This document shows, piece after piece, positions 44,781 through 55,404 of a stretch of 64,000 bases of DNA. The stretch comes from Escarpia spicata. Taxonomy: Eukaryota > Annelida > Polychaeta > Sabellida > Siboglinidae. Positions within the stretch are counted from its first letter, which is position 1, and each line of letters starts with the position of its first letter. The DNA lies in assembly GCA_963995525.1 (NCBI GenBank), contig OZ023210.1, positions 62,001-126,000 of the forward strand, read 5' to 3'. The notes beneath the pieces were generated by a model. The model did no database searches. It worked only from the letters and a program-made list of their open reading frames with translations, and was not told the DNA's origin. The translations under genes were made by a program, and so were the position numbers.

Positions 44781-46488
44781 TAAGTACAGTCATTTTACCA
44801 TTATTAATGTTCAAGTTAATGTCATTATGAACCTTTATCTTTTAAGAGGGCAGTCTCTGTTGAATGAAACTGTCTATATACTGATTGTGACACATTAGTT
44901 AAGACATGTGCTAATGTGAAACCGTAGACGACTTGCTACAACCTTTTCTAGTATTTTGGAAATAAAGCTGAGGTTAGAAATAGGTCTATAACTGTTTAGG
45001 TCTTGTTTAGGCAGAGATGACTTCTTAAGAACTGGTGTGCCATGGGTATTTTTGAAATCATCAGGAAAACAGCCAGAGCAAAATGATGCATTTATAATAT
45101 TTGTTATAGATCCAATTAGTGTATCGAGACATGCTTTTAGCGGGATTGTTGGAAATTGATCAAGTGCACAAGATTTATTTGGGGGGACATAATTATTGTC
45201 CTAACTTCATCAACTGTTGCAATTTCAAATGATACAAGTAGAGAATTTACTCACAAGTCCATACTGACATTACTTAAATTATGACGTGGAAAAGCAGAAC
45301 GAATAATACTGATTTTATTCTTAAAATGACTAGAGAACGAATCAGATACAGACTTAATTGATACATGATCAGGTAGCGATGGAGTAGTCCGTCTGTGTAG
45401 AATGTTATTGATGCAGTTCCATAACTGACGCGGGTTATCAGACTTATTTATGCCCATATTTGTAAAATAATGTGATTTAGCTTTAGCCATTTGTCTGTTA
45501 CAGAGGTGACATTGCTTAGAATAGCGCGATTTGTCTAATGGCGAGTGCGATTTGCGCCATACACACTCTAAATAACAATGACGCCTTTTAGATAGTTTAA
45601 TTTTGGAAGTCATCCATGGAGCCAGTGACCTTTCTGACACACATTTGGATTTTATAGGTGCAGTTTTGTTAAGTAATGCATTGAGTACTTGACAGTACTG
45701 TTTATATAATTCAGATTGATTTTTTTGATCTGTGATAAGGTTGGATATAAGGATATCAGCCATTAAAGCTGTAATGTCAATCCTGTGAATGGCTCTGTAA
45801 GAAATATTGTGTTTCGACTCTAATGGGGTTATAGAAACATTAACATTAACAACGACAGTGTGGTGGTCTGATAACCCATCTGAAACAGTATGTGCTTGGA
45901 TATTATCACAAGTTGAATGGGTTATCAAGAGGTCAAGCCAATGGCCATGTATATGTGTCGAAAAGGTAACATGTTGTTTCAAATCAAATGATGCCAGAAT
46001 ATCATCAAACGTAGTTGTAGTTGTAGAAGGTATATCCAAATGTAGATTAAAATCACCAAGAATGTAAAATTCTGAATGAATAATTGCCAGTTTTTCCAAC
46101 ATATCCTGAAAGTCTTCAAAGAAATTTGCCGGATGTCCTTGAGGGCGATAGATACAAACAAAGTATGCGGAGAAAGAAGAATCTTAAATTTCAGCACAGA
46201 TGAACTCAAAACTGGAGTACTTAGGGTTGGAATGTAATTTAACTTTGAACTGTTGTGATATTAGAAAGCCAAAGTCACCTCCACGATCGGCTAAATATGG
46301 TAGATGGTGAAAGTTGTAACCAGAAGGGGAAACGTCAGCAATGCACGCAGGTGTATCATGTGGTCTGAGCCAGGTCTCAGTTACAGCAAGAATATTGAGG
46401 CTGTCTTATCTTGTACAGATTGAACGTTTATAGTGGCCACCCGAATGTTTCATCTAACAGCTGGCCCAGGATTGAAACTTACATCTCC
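44781..46488 (-). pseudogene. LINE F 2A-like leader, endonuclease and RT start
   Basis: Minus strand from the right: LLLAGDVSFNPGPAVR (2A-like, NPGP at 46462-46473), NIRVATINVQSVQDK, a frame change, TETWLRPHDTPACIADVSPS, GYNFHHLPYLADRGGDFGFL, FVCIYRPQGHPANFFEDF, then a long open frame (45251-46102) with FYILGDFNLHLD and VSDGLSDHHTVVVNVNV (catalytic SDH). After that come RT blocks to 44785 (SYRPISNLSFISKILEKVVA type). It continues at 40610 after the TIR insertion. Multiple stops make it a relic. Confidence 0.88.
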
Positions 46489-46690
46489 TGCTAGTAATAA
46501 CATTATTGTTAATTTCAATGTTGGCATAGAGCGGGGGACATCTCACTCAAAATATATTTTAGCTTACTTCCCAGAGGCTGCCAACGACTATTTCATGTAT
46601 TCAGAGCAAACAGTTGACGTGTTTGTTGCTGTCTTGTGTGAGATAAGGTAGTATAGCTGTGGAGGTGTTGACATGTTCCCTGTCTTCCAG

Positions 46691-46769
46691 GAGACTGTCC
46701 AATGATGAACATCCTAGGCTATACATTCCCTGTGGAAGGATTCCTCTTGGAAGATGTTGAAATTATTGA
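46691..46769 (+). pseudogene. DHX36-like helicase exon (a)
   Basis: An exon bounded by a TGTCTTCCAG acceptor and a GTATGT donor encodes DCPMMNILGYTFPVEGFLLE then DVEIIE. This matches the segment after motif III of DHX36-type DEAH helicases ('NCPM..IPG.TFPV..YLLEDV'), with the conserved Pro of IPG changed to Leu. The next expected coding segment (about 130 residues up to the LHS motif) is not found before exon (b). Confidence 0.7.
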
Positions 46770-46979
46770 GTATGTCACTTTTTATTTTACCATTAGTATT
46801 AATTTCTGTCATACAGGGCAAAGTTGGTGGATAATTGAAAGGATCCTACAAGTGGAAGTGATAGTATGTGCATGCCGCCATGTGGTTCTTGTATGCATTA
46901 TTTTACATATGTTGATACAACAGTCAAAAGTTTGTATTATCTTGATCAGTCCTGTAGAAGTATTGTCATTATGTTAAGT

Positions 46980-47299
46980 AAATCCAGCGGAAATTATTAC
47001 AATTTGCAGATGTTCAGTGCTTTAGCTAAAGAATAATTATTATAAAGGTATTTATATAAGTATAACGCTTGATCAATTGAAATTGCTCTTGGACATTTTA
47101 CATACAATCATAATAGTACTTTACATAAAGGAAATGCTAACAAAACAAACGTGTTAAGGTAAGGTTTAACCTAACCATTTTTCTCAGAATTTGCCTGATA
47201 TACTAAATAATACTCCAGACCAAAAAGAATTGATTTTTTATGTTGTTTAGAGATATCTAAATGTGTTTAAAGACAATTAAAATATATGTCAAAAATCAC
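46980..47299. other. no gene recognised
   Basis: AT-rich intronic or intergenic sequence between the first helicase exon and repeat R1. Confidence 0.4.
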
Positions 47300-48256
47300 C
47301 TTAAAATGGCATTTTATTTCATTTTGAGAAACTCCCCAAAATAAACTTGTATGGTTGTAAGTACAAACATATTATTGACATTCAAACGGGTTTGTTGTAA
47401 ACAAATGCATATTAAGTTTGATACAGCTCCATAAACATTGTGCTACAATGTTGAAAGACAACAAAAATCCATACTGCATTTTGGCACGACCCCTTCACCA
47501 AACATAAAACCATGCCGTGCAATTTTTGGTAAACACAAGTCGGGTTCATAGCCATGTTATGGCTTTGTAAGTATTGTAGTTTTTATAAAAAGTTACATTA
47601 AGTAATACTTCCTGGTTGTTACCAATAATACAAGTGTCACGAGATGATTTTTGCTTAGAAATTTTACTTTTTTTACTGGCATGTGGCTTATTTCAACACA
47701 ATTTGACAGACACTTCTATTACTGAGATTTTCCCCCAAGGTTTTCCCACCAAGTTGTCTCATGATATTGTGTTACAAAGGACCATGTGTTGAACTTGTTG
47801 TAGTAGACAAGATTGATTGACACCTGCTGGGGGTCAGTCTCCTGTCATTGCAAATGGTGGCTGAGGTCAGGCATTATGGAGAATAAACAAAACTGCCACC
47901 AGTATTTGGTGATTTGATAGCGTGATGCATTGAGGTAATTATAATACAACAGCATAGTGGCATGAGAATAACCAGACTATATGATCTGCATTCATGGTGA
48001 AAAAATTTATGTTTGAACTGGGCTGACGCACAGTGATCGTCACTATGGAAACATCGTCAGTTTCCAAGAATCTGAAAAAGGACTTTCCACAGAAACACTA
48101 AAAATACTAGTTTCTAAAGGACAGATTGGTGACATATGGCGCTAGTGCCTTGGGTTTTTTAATAGTACACATGTTCATACTGACACCTATTAATGTTCTA
48201 TGAAGAAAACAAAATAAAGAAATCAACTGACATGATACCCAGTGCAACTACCTTAA
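47300..48256 (-). repeat. Interspersed repeat R1, copy 2 (inverted)
   Basis: Reverse complement of 35231-36625, lacking about 400 internal bases. Corresponding landmarks are ATGATACCCAGTGCAACTAC (end), CACATGTTCATACTGACACC, and GGTTGTAAGTACAAACATAT. Confidence 0.75.
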
Positions 48257-48427
48257 AAGCATTAGTAATACAAGAAAAACTATAAAAAGATAAAATTGCT
48301 AACAAATAAATTTACTAAAATATTCTAAAACTACTTTAAATATATTAATTGATAGGAGCGGCTCTAAAAGTATGACCATCAATATGCACACAAAAAGAAG
48401 AGTGCAGAGTGTGTTTTCTTTGGGTTG

Positions 48428-48495
48428 CAAATCTTCTCAAAGCCACCACCAGGTGTCCGCAAGATCGTCATAGCAACCAACACTGCCGAAACCTG
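48428..48495 (+). pseudogene. DHX36-like helicase exon (b)
   Basis: Encodes QIFSKPPPGVRKIVIATNTA then ET, the approach to helicase motif V (normally ATNIAETSIT); Ile is replaced by Thr. A GTACGG donor follows at 48496. No AG lies directly upstream of the homologous part (it reads GGGTTGCAA), so the acceptor is displaced or lost. Confidence 0.7.
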
Positions 48496-48942
48496 GTACG
48501 GAAATCTATTGGTCTGCTCGGGTTGATAATATTGTTGACAAAATGTTAACAGTTGCTTGTTGAAACCTATTTAGACTAACTGTGAATTAAAATTATTATG
48601 TGTTTCATCTGAGTTAATGACCTATCCATTCCATGACCTGTTGCTTAGCAAAACCTCCGTTAAGCCATACAAAATGGATGCCGAACTCATGATGCATTTA
48701 TGCATTCCATCATATTTTTTGTTGAAATTCTGTCCACAAAAGTGATTGTTGATGAGAAAAACATAAGTTAAAGTTTTTAAAGTGACAACTGCGGGAACGT
48801 CTGATTTATGAGATGTCATGCAACAATTGTAGTTTAATTCATATATATACTCGTTACTAACATTGTTGGCATGGCTAAGCTTGATGGAGGTCACATCAAT
48901 GTCACCTGTGTTGAATTTAGCCATTCTGTTTGTCTCTTGCAG

Positions 48943-49086
48943 TATCACAATAGATGACGTTGTCTATGTTGTTGATGGGGGTAAGATCAAGATGAAGAAC
49001 TTTGACCCGGCCAACAACATCGCAACCTTGAAGTCTGAGTGGGTGAGTCGGGCCAATGCCAAGCAGCATCGGGGCCGGGCTGGAAG
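48943..49086 (+). pseudogene. DHX36-like helicase exon (c)
   Basis: Flanked by TGTCTCTTGCAG and GTGAGT. Encodes [40 protein letters not shown] and QHRGRAGR, that is motif V end and motif VI. Motif VI is normally Q-R-x-G-R-A-G-R; the first Arg is His here. With the T/I and L/P changes in the other exons and missing exons between, I judge it a partial, decaying duplicate. A working diverged gene is possible. No further helicase exons follow. Confidence 0.75.
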
Positions 49087-49127
49087 GTGAGTCAGGCCAC
49101 ATGTACTCTGATAGCAAGGGAGCTCTT

Positions 49128-49400
49128 GGGGTGTCGTAGTGCAGTGGTTAGAACAGCAGACTCAATCGAGAGAAAACAATTTTGAATCCTCTTGCTGCCA
49201 TGTCCAAGCTTGGGCAATTTTTTCCATTCCACATTGCCTCAGTTCATTCAGTTATATAAATGAATACCTGAATATAGAGTTACTTGTATATGGGTGATTT
49301 TTAGTTGTGGTGTGGTTGAATGCTTCACAGAGATGTAGAAATGGTGTTTAAACTGCCCACGAGCCAACAATATCTGTCTAGGTCATGTCCCATAAATTTT
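49128..49400 (+). mobile_element. SINE family 2, diverged copy
   Basis: The head GTCGTAGTGCAGTGGTTAGA and the order of later blocks (CCAAGCTTGGGCAATTTT, CATTGCCTCAGTTCATTCAG, GGTTGAATGCTTCACAGAGA) match the better copy at 50948. Confidence 0.7.
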
Positions 49401-49636
49401 GTGATTTTGGCAGAAATGCATGTTTAATAATCTCATCTTTCAATGTCTGGTTTATTTTCCTCTACAAATAATCACAAACTAAAAAATGCCTGTATTTACG
49501 AACCCACGCATCAAGAAACATAAATCAAAATCACCTCGTTTTTTTAAATGTCACTTTTTGAAATGTTGCTTCAATTTGAGCAATAAATCAAAAACTACTG
49601 AAGATATTTCAATTTCATTCAATACAGGGCGATAGT

Positions 49637-50063
49637 TTTTAGTCCTTTGGGCCGAAGGTCCAAGCGACTATTGCCATCACTCTGCGTCTGACGTCTGACG
49701 TCTGCCGTTAGGTGTATCTCAGAAACCGTTCAGTAACTTTTTCTTTAATTTGTGTGTAAACGTATATTAGGGTACTGCCACTATGCACGAGAAATCTGTA
49801 TTTGATTTAATCATTCTAAGGGCACCTCGGGGGCCCCCAAAGTGCAAACGTTTTATATTATCTACACCACCCCAACAGTAGATTTTGTGTATTGTACCAG
49901 AAACAGTGCCCAGCCTCACTCCACTCTGCATTGTTCCATTGAGACCTTGACTAATCTTTAATTGGTCACAAGCAGAGCAGACACATTTAACCCCTGTTAA
50001 ACTGAACAGTTGCCTGCAGCTTTTAAACTGTATCTTCAAAACTATTGATTTTCTATAATTCAC
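49637..50063 (+). repeat. Interspersed repeat R2, copy 1
   Basis: Shares with 58170-58699 the blocks TTTAGTCCTTTGGGCCGAAG, ATCTCAGAAACCGTTCAG, GGTACTGCCACTATGCACGA and CTTCAAAACTATTGATTTTC. The class is unknown; there are no terminal repeats or coding motifs. Confidence 0.8.
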
Positions 50064-50947
50064 AATCCACAAGATCCTTGGAATGAACACGGTGCAGCTC
50101 TAGGTGCCTGGGTCCCGCACTCCTGGTAGGACACTTGTTGTTTCACAACATTTTGTTCCTAAAACCAAACTAACATTGGCAAACATTCTTCAGTAGCTCC
50201 ACCAAAATCTAGAATCAACCATGTATTACTTTAAAATTAGCTGAAACTATAGCAACCTTTCTTAAAAAAAACTAAGAGACTTATTTATTTGAAATCACAT
50301 TTCCACCCTATTCTTCGGCAGTCCCTTGCTCTAATGACAACACTTGCTTGTCCCTGTTAATGATTTTGTCCAATGATTCTTGTATGTCGCGCCTCTGAGC
50401 TCAAATTCCTTCAGGGGGATATTGGCACTATCAACTTTTATTTTATTATCGTTAGTTCCCTTGTAATTATCTTCACACTGAATGTCCCATACCTCCCAGG
50501 TGCAGGGGTATGTTTAGGGGGGCATGACCTGTTTTGGCAATTTTTTTCCATTATAATTTGTTGGACTGCTTTATTTTAACATGAAGAAAGAATAATAGTA
50601 ATTATAATAATAACAAACTTCTATAGCGCCTGTATCATCGCAGGCCTCAGCTCGGATGTGCAACATGTAAGAATCAAAGCAAAAGCAACGGACTGCCCAA
50701 GATTTACACTGTGAAAGAGTTAGTTCCAGATTTTCATGTGTGTCCAGTGTAGACATCTTTCATTAAGGAGAGGTGTCCACTGAGTACTTGCATAAATTAA
50801 TACAGTCTGAATGATTTACCTTCCAATACTGGGGTATAACCACTGAGTAAAACAAAATATGAAATACATAATCCTTGATAAATGTGTGTATCTATATTAT
50901 GCACATTAGACAGAAACGAATGACTAGTGCTTGTGGGAGTTGGGTGG

Positions 50948-51235
50948 AGAGCTGTGGCGCAGTGGCTAGAGCTTCAGACTCCCGGCCGAGAGAACCCGGG
51001 TTCGATTCCTGTGCAGCAATGTCAAACCTTGGGCAAGTTCGTTCACTCTACATTGCTCCAGTTCACTCGGCTGTATGAATGAGTACCTTGCTCTAGACAG
51101 TGGTGGATATTTAATTTAATTGCAGTGTGGCTGGATGCTTCCTAGAGAAGTCGAGATGGTGTTCGATTGAACAGATCTGTCAGGAATTAAAGTGTAAAGC
51201 GCTTTGAGCAGTCCTTTTTTAGTGCTTGAAACCTT
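50948..51235 (+). mobile_element. tRNA-derived SINE family 2
   Basis: A box in TGTGGCGCAGTGGCTAGAGC and B box in CCGGGTTCGATTCCTGTGC, then a body ending GTGTAAAGCGCTTTGAGCAG, a 3' motif common in metazoan SINEs. It lies 48 bases upstream of the first KDM6-like exon. Confidence 0.82.
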
Positions 51236-51282
51236 GTTATTTGAGAAATCAGCAAGATGTTGTTATTATGTTTCCTCGATAG

Positions 51283-51397
51283 GCCACCAGGAGAACTTGA
51301 ATTACGCCGCAGTGAACATCAACATTGGGCCAGGAGACTGTGAATGGTTTGGGGTGCCAGAGAGCTACTGGGGCGTCATACACCAACTGTGTGAACA
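51283..51397 (+). pseudogene. KDM6-like exon 1 of 4
   Basis: Acceptor TTTCCTCGATAG and donor GTAAGT. Encodes [38 protein letters not shown], containing the HxE iron motif. It ends in phase 2 and joins correctly to the G that starts exon 2 (CAG AAT GGC). Confidence 0.85.
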
Positions 51398-51747
51398 GTA
51401 AGTGGGGGTTTGTGGTGTCATACAACTGTGTGAACAGTAGGTGGGTGTTTAGGGCGTCATACAACTGTGTGAACAGTAACAGTGTGAACAAATAATTGGG
51501 GTTGAATAGACAAAACTGTTCACATACAGTATGATATCTTTAAAATAAATTTCTTATATTTTAAAACATACTGCAGGGAATCAGCAGGACCATTTAATTA
51601 AGGTTTGTATTCAGTTACAAAAATCCCTAAGTTTAACTGGCGAAGGATATTATCAAAGCTACCGGTATGTAAATCATTGTTTATAGTTTTATAGGAATTT
51701 TAATATCTATGTGGTTTACTCAAAGTAATCTTTCATTTTGTTTATGT

Positions 51748-52688
51748 TAGTAGGAATGACGTCAACTATTTGACCGGGTCCTGCTTGTGTTTGTAGGAAT
51801 GACATCTACTATTTGACCGGGTCCTGGCTGTGTTTGTAGGAATGGCATCAACTATTTGACCGGGTCCTGGCTGTGTTTGTAGGAATCGCATCAACTATTT
51901 GACCAGGTCCTGCTTGTGTTTGTAGGAATGACATCAACTATTTGACCGGGTCCTGGCTGTGGTTGTAGGAATCGCATCAACTATTTGACAGGGTCCTAAT
52001 GTTTGTAGGAATGTGATCAACTATGTGACCGGGTCCTGGTTGTGTTTGTAGGAATGGCATCATCTATTTGACCAGGTCCTGGTTGTGTTTGTAGGAATGA
52101 CAAACTATTTGAGCGGGTCCTGGTTGTGTTTGTAGGAATGGCATCAACCATTTGACCGGGTCCTGGTTGTGTTTGTAGGAATGGCATGAACTATTTGAGC
52201 GGGTCCTGGTTGTGTTTGTAGGAATGCCATCAACAATTTGACCGTGTCTTGGTTGTGTTTGTGAGAATGGTATCAACTATTTGACCGGGTCCTGGTTGTG
52301 TTTGTAGCAATGGCATCAACTATTTGACATGGTCCTCATGTTTGTAGGAATGTCATCAACTATTTGACCGGGTCCTGGTTGTGTTTGTAGGAACGGCATG
52401 AACTATTTGACCGGTTCCTGTATGTGTTTGTAGGAATGGCATCAACTATTTGACCGGGTCCTGGTTGTGTTTGTAGCAATGGCATCAACTATTTGACCGG
52501 GTCTTGGTTGTGTTTGTGAGAATGGTATCAACTATTTGACTGGGTCCTGGTTGTGTTTGTAGGAATGCCATCAACTATTTGACCGTGTCTTGGTTGTGTT
52601 TGTGAGAATGGTATCAACTATTTGACCGGGTGCTGGTTGTGTTTGTAGCAATGGCATCAACTATTTGACCGGGTCCTTATGTTTGTAG
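51748..52688. repeat. 43-bp minisatellite built from an exon's splice acceptor
   Basis: About 22 tandem copies of GTTTGTAGGAATGGCATCAA plus CTATTTGACCGGGTCCTGG precede exon 2 of the KDM6-like gene. The true exon begins with the same sequence at 52689. Each unit therefore contains an intron 3' end (TTTGTAG) and the first ~33 bases of the exon (coding [10 protein letters not shown]). The 43-base unit is not a multiple of three. Confidence 0.92.
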
Positions 52689-52833
52689 GAATGGCATCAT
52701 CTATTTGACCGGGTCCTGGTGGCCTAATCTGGAGGACCTGTTTGAGAATGACGTTCCCGTCTACCGGTTCATCTAGAAGCCCGGTGACCTTGTGTGGGTC
52801 AACGGCGGCACCGTCCACTGGGTTCAAGCCATT
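52689..52833 (+). pseudogene. KDM6-like exon 2 of 4, with in-frame stop
   Basis: Encodes [28 protein letters not shown], stop (TAG), KPGDLVWVNGGTVHWVQAI. KDM6 enzymes have Gln or a similar residue here, so a single CAG-to-TAG change explains it. The donor is GTAAGT. It contains the second iron-binding His. Confidence 0.85.
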
Positions 52834-53699
52834 GTAAGTGACCACAGCCAGCTTATGTAATAATTATATTGTTTTTCTAACTTTGGAGCTTTGTAAGTGC
52901 GTCCCCACCGAGGCGCCAACAACGTTCACTCCCCTGTTTCTAGGTTGCCTAGCTTCCAGGCCTCTTATTTAGCAATTGGCTGTGTACTTCGAGAAAACAC
53001 ACAGGTAGTTATTTAGAGTTACTTTCTTTTCTACTCGGTACAGATTATGTTGTCAGTCATTCCCCTACAAAACACTATTTAACAATTTTGCAATTTAATA
53101 CCCACTTTGTCATGTCAGGTCAAATAGGTTCTCATTATCTGAGTTTAAATATGTTGATGGTTAACGTGCCACAGCAAAGTGGTTACTACGCCGCGCATGA
53201 GAGTAAAAAATAGCTGTCTAAATCACATCAACGTTATGATTTGGGCAGACACGTCTCCCTTATAATTTCTTCTTTCAATGTCCGGGATATTTTCCTTGAC
53301 AAATAATGCTAAAGTAATGCAATACTAAATGATGGTATGAGCATTGGTTTTTCCACACATCCCAATTTTTTAAAAAATATTTTAATCTTTGCTTAGTTTT
53401 ACCAATGAATAAAAAGTACTGATATTTCAACAAATGAGGTGGGATTTTAATGCTTATAATCTGTTGAATCCAGAAAAAGGTGTAATACTATATTTTACAA
53501 TTGTTCAACTTAATACTCACTTTGTCATCGCTGGTGACACACTGTGTAGAAAGACGACTCATTCTGCCAATAATATCTATAAAAATGTTGCAATTTAATA
53601 CCCACTTTGCCGTGGAACGTCAAACATGAAGAGAGACGAATCTTTCTGCCTTCCATTGACACGTGACATGACAGTGTCGGTTTGTGTGTGTGTCGACTG
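52834..53699. other. intron-like spacer, no gene
   Basis: AT-rich. No further exon is seen between the second and third KDM6-like exons. A TGTGTGTG run precedes the lost acceptor. Confidence 0.5.
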
Positions 53700-54015
53700 G
53701 GCTGGTGCAACATCATCACGTGGAACGTGGGACCGTTGACCTTCAAGCAGTACATGCTGTCAGCCGAGCGCTACGAATACAACAAGCTACAGCTGTGCAA
53801 GTCGCTAGTTCCCATGGTGCAACTGTCGTGGAACCTTGCATGCAACGTCCACGTCACCGACGCGAGACTCTACGACCTCATCAAGACATGTCTGTGTCAC
53901 TCTCTCCGACATAGTCGCGTCGTCATCGACTACGCCCACTCTCTAGGCAAGGAGGTGAAGTTCTACGGACACGCAGAGAATGAGGCGGCACACTACTGCA
54001 GCAACTGCGAGGTTG
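53700..54015 (+). pseudogene. KDM6-like exon 3 of 4
   Basis: Encodes GWCNIITWNVGPLTFKQYML, the helical region ERYEYNKLQLCKSLVPMVQL, SWNLACN, and the first zinc pair AAHYCSNCEV. The acceptor position reads GTCGACTG rather than an AG end. A donor GTGTCA at 54016 keeps phase with the next exon. Confidence 0.82.
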
Positions 54016-54139
54016 GTGTCACACGAAATGATGAATCATGTAAATTTTATATACAATAAATGTCATTGTTGATATATAAAGGGGTGTTCTCGTAAGTGTA
54101 ATTTTTGTATTGGTTCAAACCACCACCAGTACATGGTGT

Positions 54140-54596
54140 TGGGGCTTTAGGTTTTGAGTGATCCGAAATCTTTGTGAACTTATACGGCCATCTTTGTGAA
54201 CTTATGCAACCATCTTTGTGAACTTATGCGACCATCTTTGCAAACTGACGCGACCATCTGTGTGAACTTATGCGACTATCTTTGTGAACTTATGCTACCA
54301 TCTTTGTGAACTTGTGCAACCATCTTTGTGAACAGGTGTGACCATCTTTGTGAACTTGTGCGACCATCTTTGTGAACTTGTGCGACCATCTTTGTGTACT
54401 GGTGTGACCATCTTTGTGTACTGGTGTGACCATCTTTGTGAACTTGTGCGACCATCTTTGTGAACAGGTGTGACCATCTTTGTGTACTGGTGTGACCATC
54501 TTTGTGAACTTGTGCGACCATCTTTGTGAACTTATGCGGTCATCTTTGTGAACTTTGCGACCATATTTGCAAATTGATGCGACCATCTTTGTGACA
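54140..54596. repeat. 22-bp minisatellite in intron
   Basis: About 19 copies of CGACCATCTTTGTGAACTTG with TGTGTACTGG variants, lying between KDM6-like exons 3 and 4. Confidence 0.93.
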
Positions 54597-54660
54597 AAAA
54601 AGTTACCACCTCCTGTGAGGTGAATTAGAGCACCTTTGGGCGGCCAGTATGTTACAATAG

Positions 54661-54920
54661 ATATAGTCTACACTGCATATTATGACTTTACAATAACGAC
54701 AAACAGACAATATCCCTTTATATGTCTGGAGTGTGCGAGACGCGCCAGTAACATCCTCGATGGCTTCGTTGTTCTCAGTCAGTACAAGATGGATGACCTA
54801 AAGAGTGTCTACGACAACTTTCACCTCAGTACTGCTGCCACGACGACTGGTACTGTCGCTACGACGACTGGTACCGTCCCACGACAACTTGCACTGTCGC
54901 CACGACCGGCACTGCAGTGA
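54661..54920 (+). pseudogene. KDM6-like exon 4 of 4 (C-terminus)
   Basis: After acceptor GTTACAATAG it encodes DIVYTAYYDFT, QYPFICLECARRASN with the second zinc pair, and ILDGFVVLSQYKMDDLKSVY, the conserved C-terminal helix of KDM6. A lineage-specific Thr/Val tail ends in a stop. Confidence 0.82.
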
Positions 54921-54984
54921 GGATTTCTCCTTGTTCTTGAGCTTGTGTTGAAGTCTCCCTCCTCTGTGGCCTATTCTCTATCAG

Positions 54985-55205
54985 CTGACTCTGTCATCAC
55001 CCCCTCTCTCTTTTGCTCTCTCTCTCGCTCGCTCGCTCGCTCTCTCTCCCTCCCTTCCTCCCTCTCTTTCCCTCCCTCCATCCCTCCCTCACTCTTTCTA
55101 CCCCTCCCTCCCTCCATCTCTGCCTTCCAGCCTCCTTCCGTCACTCCCTCTCCCCCTCTCTCTCTTCCCCTCTCTCCCCCTCTCTCCCCCCTCACTCAAG
55201 TTCGA
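54985..55205. repeat. CT/CCCT-rich low-complexity tract
   Basis: Pyrimidine-rich (plus strand) low-complexity sequence just after the KDM6-like stop. Open frames here are compositional. Confidence 0.9.
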
Positions 55206-55404
55206 TAGAATAACATACATACATATATTAGCTAAATTTATATATACATATGGCCATACATGAATATACGTACCAGACCCGTTGTGTGGTTGATTTTTGG
55301 GGAACGCCGTCTCACATAGCAGCTTACATACATCCTTATGTAATAATTATACACAACTAATATTTACAAAAGAATACATAATTATAATCACTGTTTTCTG
55401 TTTT

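Larger units (their letters stand above)
51283..54920 (+). pseudogene. KDM6/UTX-like H3K27 demethylase, last four exons
   Basis: Four exons (51283-51397, 52689-52833, 53700-54015, 54661-54920) encode the catalytic JmjC end and the zinc domain of a KDM6 (UTX/JMJD3) enzyme, which removes methyl groups from histone H3 Lys27. Fe ligands are present: His and Glu in GHQEN, His in GTVHWVQ. Zinc cysteines are present: CSNC and CLEC. Two defects: TAG replaces the codon between YRFI and KPGDLVW in exon 2, and the phase-0 acceptor of exon 3 reads CTG instead of CAG. The nearest upstream AG would shift frame. The upstream JmjC and TPR exons are absent. A partial pseudogene is most likely; assembly error or a live gene elsewhere is possible. 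Confidence 0.82.

Noticed and set aside
53684..53914. Alternative frame within KDM6-like exon 3
   Set aside because: It overlaps the frame that aligns with KDM6 over its whole length and has no similarity of its own.
54276..54586. Overlapping ORFs with KDGHTSTQRW-type repeats
   Set aside because: All arise from the 22-bp minisatellite; several overlapping frames give similar peptides, a mark of repeat composition.
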